The notes under the pieces are model-generated. The model saw only the letters and a program-made list of their open reading frames with translations. It was not told the origin of the DNA and ran no database searches. A DNA stretch of 7,683 nucleotides from an uncultured Selenomonadales bacterium (GTDB lineage Bacteria > Bacillota > Negativicutes > Selenomonadales > Selenomonadaceae): contig CAMNPA010000050.1 in assembly GCA_946547205.1 (NCBI GenBank), positions 1 through 7,683 on the forward strand. The letters run 5' to 3'. Both the position numbers and the translations under genes were made by a program. This document shows positions 1-5,828 of the stretch, one piece after another (position 1 is the stretch's first letter; each line of letters starts with the position of its first letter).

Positions 1-2
1 TC

Positions 3-338
3 GCGACGGGCTCCGAAGTTTCGACGGCTCTTGACGCTCAAAAACTTCTTGCCGAGGAAAAAATTTTCGTGCGCGTCGTGTCGATGCCAAGCACTGAAAT
101 TTTCGAGCAACAGAGCGACGACTACAGAGAAAAAATTTTGCCGAAAAAAATTCGTGCACGCGTGGCGGTCGAGGCGGCGGCGAATTACGGTTGGGGCAGT
201 TACGTCGGGCTTGACGGCGACACGGTCACAATGCGCGGATTCGGTGCGTCGGCTCCCGCAAACGTTCTCTTCCAAAAATTCGGCTTCACGAAAGAAAACG
301 TCGCGCAAGTCATGAAATCTGTCATCGAAAAATTGTAA
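3..338 (+). CDS. tkt: Transketolase, C-terminal fragment (5' end outside window)
   Basis: The reading frame is open from the left edge and gives 111 residues ending in TAA. It opens with ATGSEV, the conserved start of the transketolase C-terminal domain, continues with VRVVSMPS, then a RVAVEAAANYGW segment and YVGLDG, and ends with RGFGASAPANVLFQKFGFT. This succession is characteristic of the end of bacterial transketolase, the thiamine-diphosphate enzyme that moves two-carbon units between sugar phosphates in the non-oxidative pentose phosphate pathway in the cytoplasm. The catalytic and cofactor-binding domains lie upstream, outside the window. The frame is intact to its natural C-terminus and a terminator follows 20 nt later, so nothing suggests a pseudogene. 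It is a housekeeping neighbour with no evident functional link to the module on its right. Confidence 0.95.
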   Translation, partial: ATGSEVSTALDAQKLLAEEKIFVRVVSMPSTEIFEQQSDDYREKILPKKIRARVAVEAAANYGWGSYVGLDGDTVTMRGFGASAPANVLFQKFGFTKENVAQVMKSVIEKL

Positions 339-358
339 GCAGCTCTTAAAAAAAATTC

Positions 359-388
359 AGCCGTATCTCGTTTGAGGTGCGGCTTTTT
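359..388 (+). terminator. Rho-independent terminator after transketolase
   Basis: Bases 359-369 pair with 374-384 as an 11-bp stem with two G-T wobbles (364/379 and 366/377). The loop is the four bases 370-373, and a run of five T (384-388) starts at the last stem base. It begins 20 nt after the transketolase stop codon, where an intrinsic terminator is expected. It separates the housekeeping gene from the next + strand gene. Confidence 0.88.
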
Positions 389-408
389 GAAAAGACCATG
401 TGTTAAAC

Positions 409-414
409 AGGAGA
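409..414 (+). promoter_or_regulatory. Ribosome binding site deciding a TTG start
   Basis: AGGAGA lies six bases before the TTG at 421. An in-frame ATG at 400 has no such site and would place this Shine-Dalgarno inside the coding region, so TTG at 421 is the better start. No convincing -35/-10 pair is visible between the terminator and this site. Confidence 0.8.
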
Positions 415-420
415 CTAACA

Positions 421-1194
421 TTGAACGAACAAAAATATCCGCAGTTTGAACGACTGCACATTTTGCGGACGGAAGCTCTTTGCAGTTTGCGCGACAGAGC
501 CTTCAACGTCTTTCCGCTGTTCATGGAAAATTTCAGCGACGGAATTATCAGCGGCTGCCGAATGCTCACCACGCCGACGCGAATTACGCTCAATCAAGGA
601 ATGATTTTGCACAATGGCTTCGTCTATCTGATTCAAGAGCCGATGTCGCTGGAATACGCGCCGACCGAAAATTATATGATGATGAAATTGATCTTCACGC
701 CGCCGATTGAAACGGAGAATTTCACTCAACGCAACGTGAATTTAATCTTAACGGACAACATGACTTTGACCGATAACGAGATGGAAATTTGCCGATTCAA
801 GCTGAAACGCGGAGCCGTCCTTCGCACGCGCTACACCGATTTTTTCGACAGAGCGACCGAATTCGACACCGTCAACATCATCAACGCGCCCTATGCTGCT
901 GTCGGCGGCAGCACTCTCGCGCCGGAAATTCTTCGAGACTTCGCAACGGAAGCCGGAGAATTTTCTCTTGACGCTATGGATTTTAATTTCTGTTTGTCCG
1001 CTCTCAATGGTGCCGTGATGAGCGTCGCGCAAATTTCTTTCTACATTGAACACCGCTTGAAAACTAAACTTCGCGAGACGACCAACCAAATTTTATACGA
1101 CAACCTGCGACAAATTTTGAGCGAAATAAAAGACGGCAACCGTCGCGAAATTCTCGGGACGCGTCGCCGCCGCAAAGAAATTATGCTTGACTGA
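421..1194 (+). CDS. Hypothetical protein, possible phage-tail or baseplate appendage-like
   Basis: A 257-residue protein with a TTG start chosen on the AGGAGA site at 409-414. I do not recognise it as a named family. Residues 37-72 carry FSDGIISGC, then TRITLNQGMI and HNGFVYLI. This resembles the 'G-v-SG-c ... v-pG-i-i-G-yl' pattern near the N-terminus of many phage tail-fibre and baseplate-appended proteins. That is a pattern resemblance only. Residues 150-175 contain VNIINAPYAAVGGSTLAPEI; the C-terminal third is helical in pattern and ends in a very basic stretch, GTRRRRKEIMLD. There is no signal peptide or membrane segment. It lies beyond the transketolase terminator, so it needs its own promoter or read-through. 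It converges on the minus-strand operon and overlaps its last gene by 14 nt. A part in the same injection apparatus is an inference. Confidence 0.8.
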   Translation: MNEQKYPQFERLHILRTEALCSLRDRAFNVFPLFMENFSDGIISGCRMLTTPTRITLNQGMILHNGFVYLIQEPMSLEYAPTENYMMMKLIFTPPIETENFTQRNVNLILTDNMTLTDNEMEICRFKLKRGAVLRTRYTDFFDRATEFDTVNIINAPYAAVGGSTLAPEILRDFATEAGEFSLDAMDFNFCLSALNGAVMSVAQISFYIEHRLKTKLRETTNQILYDNLRQILSEIKDGNRREILGTRRRRKEIMLD

Positions 1195-1723
1195 AAATTT
1201 TTTCTAACGTGATGCCGACGGGCTGTCGTCGCAACAAACATTCTGCCGCTTCCAACGACAACAACCAAATATCTGCCGCCGGCAATTTGCAATGAAGAAT
1301 TCTCTTGTCGCCAAATGATTCGGCTTTCAATCTCAAGTTGACGGGCTTGCCCTGCACGACTTGAGTTTTTTCGTGTATCGCGTCCGTGACCAGCAGATAC
1401 GGCAACCAATACAGCGGCTTGGCGAATTCTTCCGGCGCGCGCTCATGATAAAGTTGTATGCCCTTGAATTTTAATTCCGGCTCCAAAAATTTGAACAGCG
1501 ACTGCAAACCGTCATGAATCAGAAACGTCGGCTCGAACAGAAAATCGCACTCGACAATTTGCCCGCCGTAGCTGTAATAAGCCACATCATCATCGACTTG
1601 CGCAAAAGATTTCTCGTCCGTGAAGTACGGATATTTTTGCCGCCCGAAGCCTGCCGCGTTAGAGATCGTCGGAGCGTCGGGATCTTTTTTTATCCAAAAC
1701 CATTCACTTTGAATCATTGCCAT
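1181..1723 (-). CDS. Hypothetical protein, possibly Imm11/DUF1629-like immunity
   Basis: A 180-residue protein, last gene of the minus-strand operon. It starts at ATG 1723, inside the end of the preceding gene (20-nt overlap, different frame), which suggests translational coupling. A second ATG six bases on (1717) is equally possible, since the upstream Shine-Dalgarno is weak for both. The N-terminus has WFWIKK and an acidic SFAQVDDDV. Residues 66-90 (TFLIHDGLQSLFKFLEPEL) are followed by a hydrophobic LPYLLVTDA at 107-115, then LRLKAESFGDKRILHCKLPA and a terminal LSLEAAECLL ... VGITLEKI. This order (beta-rich value region, 'v-d-a' segment, closing helix and G-x-x-x-E strand) recalls DUF1629/Imm11 immunity proteins of polymorphic-toxin loci. 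That is an impression from layout, not an alignment. Its position right after the possible effector fits an immunity role. It could equally be a chaperone or adaptor. No signal peptide or membrane segment is seen. Confidence 0.82.
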   Translation of the reverse strand: MAMIQSEWFWIKKDPDAPTISNAAGFGRQKYPYFTDEKSFAQVDDDVAYYSYGGQIVECDFLFEPTFLIHDGLQSLFKFLEPELKFKGIQLYHERAPEEFAKPLYWLPYLLVTDAIHEKTQVVQGKPVNLRLKAESFGDKRILHCKLPAADIWLLSLEAAECLLRRQPVGITLEKIFSQA

Positions 1724-3398
1724 TACCGTTCGTCTTTCTCATCGCCGCCGAATTGATTTGACTGCTCAAGCCGCCCGAAGTTAAATCCACATTTGCAGCC
1801 TTTCTGGGCGGAGTGCTCGGACTACTCGGACTGTTCGGACTGCTCGGACTTATCGGCAGTTTTTTGGTATTCGGCTTATCGCTCGGTTTGTCAGTCGGAA
1901 TCGGTATCGGCATCGGAATCGGTATCGGTGTAGGCGTCGGAATTGGTATCGGTGTAGGAGTTGGAACAGGTGTCGGCGTTGGCGTCGGAACCGGCGTTGG
2001 TGTCGGAACAGGTATCGGTGTCGAAATCGGCGGTGTTGGAATTGGTATCGGTGTAGGAATTATTACCACTGCCGGCTTGTCACTTGACGGTTTATCGCTT
2101 GAAGGATTGTCGTCCGACTTCTTTTTGATAGGTTCACCGTTAACTTTGCCGTCAAGTTTGTGGTCTTTCATGTCTTCTTCTATCTGCTTAGCCTTATCGA
2201 CATCAATTTGCGATGATTCGTAGGCCTTCGTGATAGCGGCGCGGTCAAGACCTTTTTGGGCATATTCCTCCAACATCTTGCGTTTCTCTGCGTAGCTCGA
2301 TTCAAGATATTTTTTATACGCGTCAGGATTTTTCTTGATACCCGCAAGATAAGCCGCTTCCAACTGGGCAAGTGAAAGTGTTCCGCTGTCAGCTCCAACG
2401 TCCGCGCCCTTTTGTATGTGGTCGGTGAGATTTTCGTTGGCTTTGTTCACTTCGTTGCTGATGTTCTTGATTCTGTCGGTGCCCTTGTCGTTTTTAATTG
2501 ACTTGGCAATATTCACGCCGCTGTTCGCAAGATCGCCCGCCTGTCCTGCCGTATCTAGTCCGTACTTCCATCTTCTGGTGGCTTCCGTTTCGCCGTGGAA
2601 TTTCTCGTAAGTCTCGATGCCTTTCTTCGCCATTGTCGTGCCGACTTTTAATACCACACCCGCAGTAGCAACCACTTCCGCTGCCTTAACCGCCTTGCTG
2701 TTAATTGCGTCTTTTATCTGGGCGAGCACGCTTGCCGTTTCACTGCTCAAGCCGTCAACTTTAAAGTCGTTGGGTGAGTCGATTCGTTCCGCCAACGTCA
2801 ATTCAAACGTCCCGAATTCGCCCTCTGCGTAATTTTCGCTGTAACTTTCGACGTAAGCTTTTTTGGCTGTAATAAGGCGGAAGTCCCCGGCTTTTGTCAA
2901 TATCGACAGCACCACTCCGCGATAGTAACCGGGGGCAGCATTCTCGTTACCGGCAGGCGGCTGAACATTTGCCCATTGCGACAAAAGCAGAGTATCGCGC
3001 TTTTTATGCTCATCATTGGCATTAATTCCTACCATACTCTTAGCCGCTTTCGTCAGGTCACTTTCTTTCAATGGCAAATATAAATTCCCGTGAATCTTCA
3101 TCCTTATCACACGCGCCGTGTATTTTCTGTTGCCTTCCGTAAATTCCTGTAAACAATAAGCAACTTCGGCAGATTTAATGGCATCTTCGCTCGCGCCGTC
3201 CGCATCAATCAAGATGTCGGGGTTATTGTTGTCATCGGGCGGAAAGTTCCCTTTCAGTGGGTTTGCTCCGCTTTGTGCAATTCGTGCCGCCTTTGCTGCC
3301 GCATCCTTGATTGCTCCAAGTCTGCCTTGCGCCTCGTGCGGTTGAAGCGTTGGCGGTATTTTTTTTGGGTCGTTCCAAACTCTCAATTCGTATTGCAT
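1704..3398 (-). CDS. Possible tube-like protein with Pro-rich tract; candidate effector or carrier
   Basis: A 564-residue protein. I chose ATG 3398 because AAGGAG lies seven bases upstream; a TTG at 3425 would lie upstream of that site. Residues 1-210 look like a compact beta domain. They begin MQYELRVWND and include VIRMKIHGNLYLPL (97-110), a hydrophobic GVVLSIL strand (161-167) and YVESYSENYAEGEFGTFEL (182-200). The last is reminiscent of tail-tube, Hcp-like and baseplate-hub proteins; this is inference. Residues 210-415 are helical, Ala/Lys/Glu-rich and include KKYLESSYAEKRKMLEEYA. A charged SSDKPSSDKP leads into a Pro/Thr/Ile/Val tract at 448-501, followed by TDKPSDKP and a Ser/Pro/Asn-rich tail. 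No signal peptide or catalytic motif is visible, and residues 239-257 are only mildly hydrophobic. Sitting between a pentapeptide-repeat gene and a possible immunity gene downstream of VgrG, it may be a tube-loaded or spike-attached cargo. Confidence 0.9.
   Translation of the reverse strand: MQYELRVWNDPKKIPPTLQPHEAQGRLGAIKDAAAKAARIAQSGANPLKGNFPPDDNNNPDILIDADGASEDAIKSAEVAYCLQEFTEGNRKYTARVIRMKIHGNLYLPLKESDLTKAAKSMVGINANDEHKKRDTLLLSQWANVQPPAGNENAAPGYYRGVVLSILTKAGDFRLITAKKAYVESYSENYAEGEFGTFELTLAERIDSPNDFKVDGLSSETASVLAQIKDAINSKAVKAAEVVATAGVVLKVGTTMAKKGIETYEKFHGETEATRRWKYGLDTAGQAGDLANSGVNIAKSIKNDKGTDRIKNISNEVNKANENLTDHIQKGADVGADSGTLSLAQLEAAYLAGIKKNPDAYKKYLESSYAEKRKMLEEYAQKGLDRAAITKAYESSQIDVDKAKQIEEDMKDHKLDGKVNGEPIKKKSDDNPSSDKPSSDKPAVVIIPTPIPIPTPPISTPIPVPTPTPVPTPTPTPVPTPTPIPIPTPTPIPIPMPIPIPTDKPSDKPNTKKLPISPSSPNSPSSPSTPPRKAANVDLTSGGLSSQINSAAMRKTNGNGNDSK
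1816..1851 (-). repeat. Four 9-bp repeats encoding Ser/Pro/Asn tripeptides
   Basis: On the + strand the unit CTCGGACTN occurs four times in tandem at 1816, 1825, 1834 and 1843. The 1834 copy begins with T and the last base varies. On the minus strand it encodes the SPSSPNSPSSPS part of the Ser/Pro-rich C-terminal tail. The copies are near-identical, so length variation by slippage is plausible. Confidence 0.85.
1896..2057 (-). repeat. Low-complexity tract encoding Pro-Thr-Pro-Ile/Val repeats
   Basis: This 162-bp stretch encodes residues 448-501 of the 564-residue protein. Almost every second residue is proline, in PTPIPIP, PTPTPVP and PMPIPIP units. On the + strand it appears as repeated GGTATCGGTGTAGG and GGAATCGG words. 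The units are imperfect, with many synonymous changes, so the tract does not look like a very recent expansion. A polyproline-type linker is the likely structure. Confidence 0.9.
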
Positions 3399-3402
3399 GA
3401 TG

Positions 3403-4401
3403 TCACTCCTTTTCGTAGCAGTCAATTTTTGTCAAGCGGTCGAAGTCGCAACCGTCGAACGTCACGCTCAACAAAAAGCAATGGTACATTCTCATCGGCG
3501 CAAAATATTCGTCGCCGTCCTCGGAGGCGGCAGTCGGTTCGCACGTGGAATTTTCAAACGCGCAATCTTTGAAGTAGCACTCGAAAAAATCACTGCCGGC
3601 GGTTTTCACGTCAACGAATCGCGTCGAAATGAATCGGCATCGCAAAAAAGTCGCGTCCGCCAAATTCAACGTCTCGAACGTGAAATCGTAAAAGTTGCAG
3701 TCCTCGAAGTGACAGCCGCGAAGATTCAAGCCGCCGAATTTTTTCCCGCGATAAATTTTTTTCAGCACAGGTCGAAACGTCGTCTCTTCGTTCGCATCGG
3801 GATTGAGCAAATCAATTTCGGGCAACACGCCATAAACTCTGTTCTGCCAATCAAGATATGTTCCGCACGTCACGTAAAATTTTTCCGCCTTGCGCAGGTC
3901 ATCAAACTCGTTGCCGTAAGCCAACCACGGCGCAAAATATTTCGCATAACACGCAAAAAGGAACGTCAGCTTTTCAACCGTGCCCCAAAACAGAGATTTT
4001 ATCTCGACCTTCGCGACTTGACTGCGCACATAAAAATTTTCGTCCAATGCGTCCGCCGTGAAGTCCCGCCAATGTTTGAAGAGAAATTCCGCGCTCATGC
4101 GACTGCGCGATAAACTTTCGCCATAAACCCATTCCTCGTTGTAAAAGTCAATTTGCAACTGCGGCTTGTCGTCCAAAAGCGACGTGTTCAACAGCGAAAT
4201 GCTCATGTACGCGCACAAAAAATTTTCTCGCCGCTGAACTTCGCACGCTTGAGAAATTGCCTTGCGCCACTCGTCTAAACAAAATTTCCGAATCGCGGGC
4301 AAGTCTCGGCTCAAATGTTGCTCCGTCTGCTTGAGAAATTCCAGCTCCAACGGCTTATATCTCCGCGTCAAATATTCTTCAAAACTCTGAATCAATTCCA
4401 T
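3403..4401 (-). CDS. Pentapeptide-repeat protein, possible effector adaptor
   Basis: A 332-residue protein starting at ATG 4401, two bases after the VgrG stop codon, with GGTGAG about five bases upstream. A GTG at 4407, overlapping that stop, is the alternative. Residues 1-215 are helical in pattern and rich in aromatic residues (FLKQTEQHLSRDL, EFLFKHWRDF, FLFACYAKYFAPWL), and match no family I can name. Residues 225-284 form twelve consecutive pentapeptides (LNLRG, CHFED, CNFYD ... CYFKD, CAFEN), with Phe or Leu at the centre in eleven of twelve. Two more (VTFDG, CDFDR) follow at 313-322. Pentapeptide repeats fold as a right-handed quadrilateral beta-helix. In type VI secretion loci, pentapeptide modules occur on DUF2169-type effector adaptors encoded beside vgrG. 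I see no clear DUF2169 domain here, so an adaptor role is inferred from context. The stop codon overlaps the ribosome binding site of the next gene. Confidence 0.92.
   Translation of the reverse strand: MELIQSFEEYLTRRYKPLELEFLKQTEQHLSRDLPAIRKFCLDEWRKAISQACEVQRRENFLCAYMSISLLNTSLLDDKPQLQIDFYNEEWVYGESLSRSRMSAEFLFKHWRDFTADALDENFYVRSQVAKVEIKSLFWGTVEKLTFLFACYAKYFAPWLAYGNEFDDLRKAEKFYVTCGTYLDWQNRVYGVLPEIDLLNPDANEETTFRPVLKKIYRGKKFGGLNLRGCHFEDCNFYDFTFETLNLADATFLRCRFISTRFVDVKTAGSDFFECYFKDCAFENSTCEPTAASEDGDEYFAPMRMYHCFLLSVTFDGCDFDRLTKIDCYEKE
3406..3411 (-). promoter_or_regulatory. Ribosome binding site fixing the start of the Pro-rich protein
   Basis: On the minus strand AAGGAG is followed by seven bases and then ATG at 3398. 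The site overlaps the end of the pentapeptide gene, whose TGA is at 3403-3405, so translation of the two is probably coupled. Confidence 0.85.
3550..3729 (-). other. Twelve-unit pentapeptide-repeat domain (protein feature)
   Basis: This segment encodes residues 225-284 of the pentapeptide-repeat protein. The register is regular with no indels. The central position reads L, F, F, F, L, F, F, F, T, F, F, F; the single Thr (TAG in VKTAG) is the only break. Cysteine often opens the unit (four or five times), an uncommon choice beside the usual Ala. Sixty residues would give three turns of beta-helix. Confidence 0.88.
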
Positions 4402-4403
4402 AT

Positions 4404-5828
4404 TCACTCACCGACAATGATATTGTTGCCGCCCATGTCAATTTGATTCGACAAAATTTTTACGTGCGACTGTCCGCTTTGAACGGCAATCTCTTGTTGC
4501 GCGACCATCTGAATTTTTCCTTTCGCCTCGAACGAAACATTTCCGTCCGCGTGAATCTGAATGTCCTTCGCCGAGACGATGTTAATGCCGCTGTCCTTGT
4601 CCAGTTGAATGAAAGTTTTTTGGTGCTCCGCGATAATTTCAACGCCTTTGTCCGTCAACAAAATTTCTCGTCCGCCGGGTGCTTTGAAACTTTTATTCTT
4701 CGGCTCCTTCAATGGCGCGGTGTTAATCGAACTCGACGCAAACGCTTCGCTCGTGTCAGTCGACGGAAACAAAATCCGAACGTAATCATCAACTTCGGGC
4801 ATCACGTACCAGCCGGAGCCGTCAGCACTTGAATAAACCGTCGCGAACGGAAACCACGTCGTCGAACTCGAGTCGTATTCTTTGTCCACGTCAATCAAAT
4901 GCACTTGAATTTTGTCCTTCTCAACTTTTTTGACCTGCGCACGGAAAATTCTGCCGTAAAGATTTTTTTGCGTCATAATCGGCACGAAGAACGCGGTCTT
5001 GCCGACAAGTTCATAGTCGCTCATCAAGACGCCCTCAAAAAATTTCGCGTGAACTTTTCGGACGCGATATTCTTTTTTGTCAAGTTTGACGGTGTCGCCG
5101 AGCGTGAGATATTGATAAAAGCCGTTGACCTTCACGACGGAAAAATCCTCGTTGATGAGTTTGACGCCTTTCGCGACAAGTGCGGCGTTCGCGTTGATGA
5201 ATTGATACGTTGCGTCGTCGAAATTGTAAACGACCTGCGCCTCGTCAAGTTCAATCGTCTGCTTCGGTTCGGGCAATCCGATCGTCACCAACGGTTTTTC
5301 CGCAGTGATGTCCGTGAATGTCGACGCGCTGAATTGACTTGCCAGCCGCTTGATGAATTCCCACGACGTTTCATTGAGCCGCACGATAATTTTTTCTATC
5401 GCCTTGTCCGTGACTTTCAGCTGAATTTTTCCGCCGCTGTCCTTGACTGCCGTCGTTAAGACTTCCTCAAATTTCGCGTCGAGTTTTTGAAATGAGCACG
5501 TCTCCTTTTTCCAATCCAACATGCAAGCTGCGTCGAACAAGTCAACCGTCAGCAAGTTCGCGCCGATTCGCGTTTCCAGCGTCAAATTCGCAATGTAGCC
5601 TTGGAATAACACAACGTCCTTTGTGCCGGCTTTCGCTGTGATTTTGACTTTGTCGGCGTTCGCTTGTTGTAAAAATTTTTTGCCCTTGTCTGCGTCCACG
5701 AGCATTGTCAATCTTGCCCGCGCGTATTCGTCGACCGCGTGAGTTATTTCGACTTGCAACAGTTGCAAAAATTCCACGCCCTCAACTTTCACGCTCTGAA
5801 AAAGTATCGCGTTATCTTTGTCTGCCAT
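4404..5828 (-). CDS. VgrG/Pvc8-family contractile injection spike protein
   Basis: A 474-residue protein. Start ATG 5828 is preceded by GAAGGAAGA eight bases upstream; a TTG at 5849 is less likely. It overlaps the RHS gene by 17 nt. Residues 1-275 read as a gp27/phage gene-D-like hub: VEITHAVDEYARARLTML (27-44), LFQGYIANLTLETR (74-87), then LNETSWEFIKRLASQF (151-166), the 'E-S-x-W-e-F-l-x-R-l-a' helix typical of VgrG and phage gpD. Residues 289-360 form a gp5-like OB fold: NLYGRIFRAQVKKV, KIQVHLIDVD, then WYVMPEVDDYVRILFP. Residues 385-474 are repeated short beta strands (EILLTDKGVEIIAEH, IQIHADGNVSFEAKGK) like the C-terminal stalk of VgrG. Such trimers form the spike tip on the inner tube of type VI secretion systems, R-type pyocins and extracellular injection systems. 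It is shorter than most proteobacterial VgrG (about 600-700 residues) and has no extra effector domain. It ends at the stalk, where a PAAR-type tip or cargo would dock. Confidence 0.93.
   Translation of the reverse strand: MADKDNAILFQSVKVEGVEFLQLLQVEITHAVDEYARARLTMLVDADKGKKFLQQANADKVKITAKAGTKDVVLFQGYIANLTLETRIGANLLTVDLFDAACMLDWKKETCSFQKLDAKFEEVLTTAVKDSGGKIQLKVTDKAIEKIIVRLNETSWEFIKRLASQFSASTFTDITAEKPLVTIGLPEPKQTIELDEAQVVYNFDDATYQFINANAALVAKGVKLINEDFSVVKVNGFYQYLTLGDTVKLDKKEYRVRKVHAKFFEGVLMSDYELVGKTAFFVPIMTQKNLYGRIFRAQVKKVEKDKIQVHLIDVDKEYDSSSTTWFPFATVYSSADGSGWYVMPEVDDYVRILFPSTDTSEAFASSSINTAPLKEPKNKSFKAPGGREILLTDKGVEIIAEHQKTFIQLDKDSGINIVSAKDIQIHADGNVSFEAKGKIQMVAQQEIAVQSGQSHVKILSNQIDMGGNNIIVGE

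Noticed and set aside
239..400. A promoter for the 421-1194 gene near the terminator
   Set aside because: TTGAAA at 387-392 resembles a -35 box, but no -10 box lies at the right distance before the ribosome binding site. Upstream candidates are also weak.
1896..2057. A CRISPR array
   Set aside because: The repeats are short, imperfect and contiguous without spacers, and lie inside a continuous coding frame.
1813..2223. A 136-residue + strand frame rich in Gly-Val-Gly-Ile, like a membrane glycine-zipper protein
   Set aside because: It is the exact complement of the proline tract of the minus-strand gene, which has a strong ribosome binding site and operon context. The Gly pattern is a by-product of Pro codons, and no start signal is seen.
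2627..2684. A transmembrane helix in the tube-like protein (residues 239-257)
   Set aside because: The segment AAEVVATAGVVLKVGTTMA is only mildly hydrophobic, contains a lysine and is flanked by amphipathic helices. It is more likely a soluble helix.
3397..4113. A 238-residue + strand open frame
   Set aside because: It is antisense to the pentapeptide-repeat gene, whose regular repeat register proves the minus strand is coding. The translation has no domain-like pattern.
4899..5459. A 186-residue + strand open frame
   Set aside because: It is antisense to the VgrG-like gene, which has recognisable gp27 and OB-fold motifs. No independent support.
5812..5828. A frameshifted toxin remnant after the RHS stop codon
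   Set aside because: The sequence past the stop is the start of the VgrG-like gene with its own ribosome binding site; there is no space for a leftover toxin.
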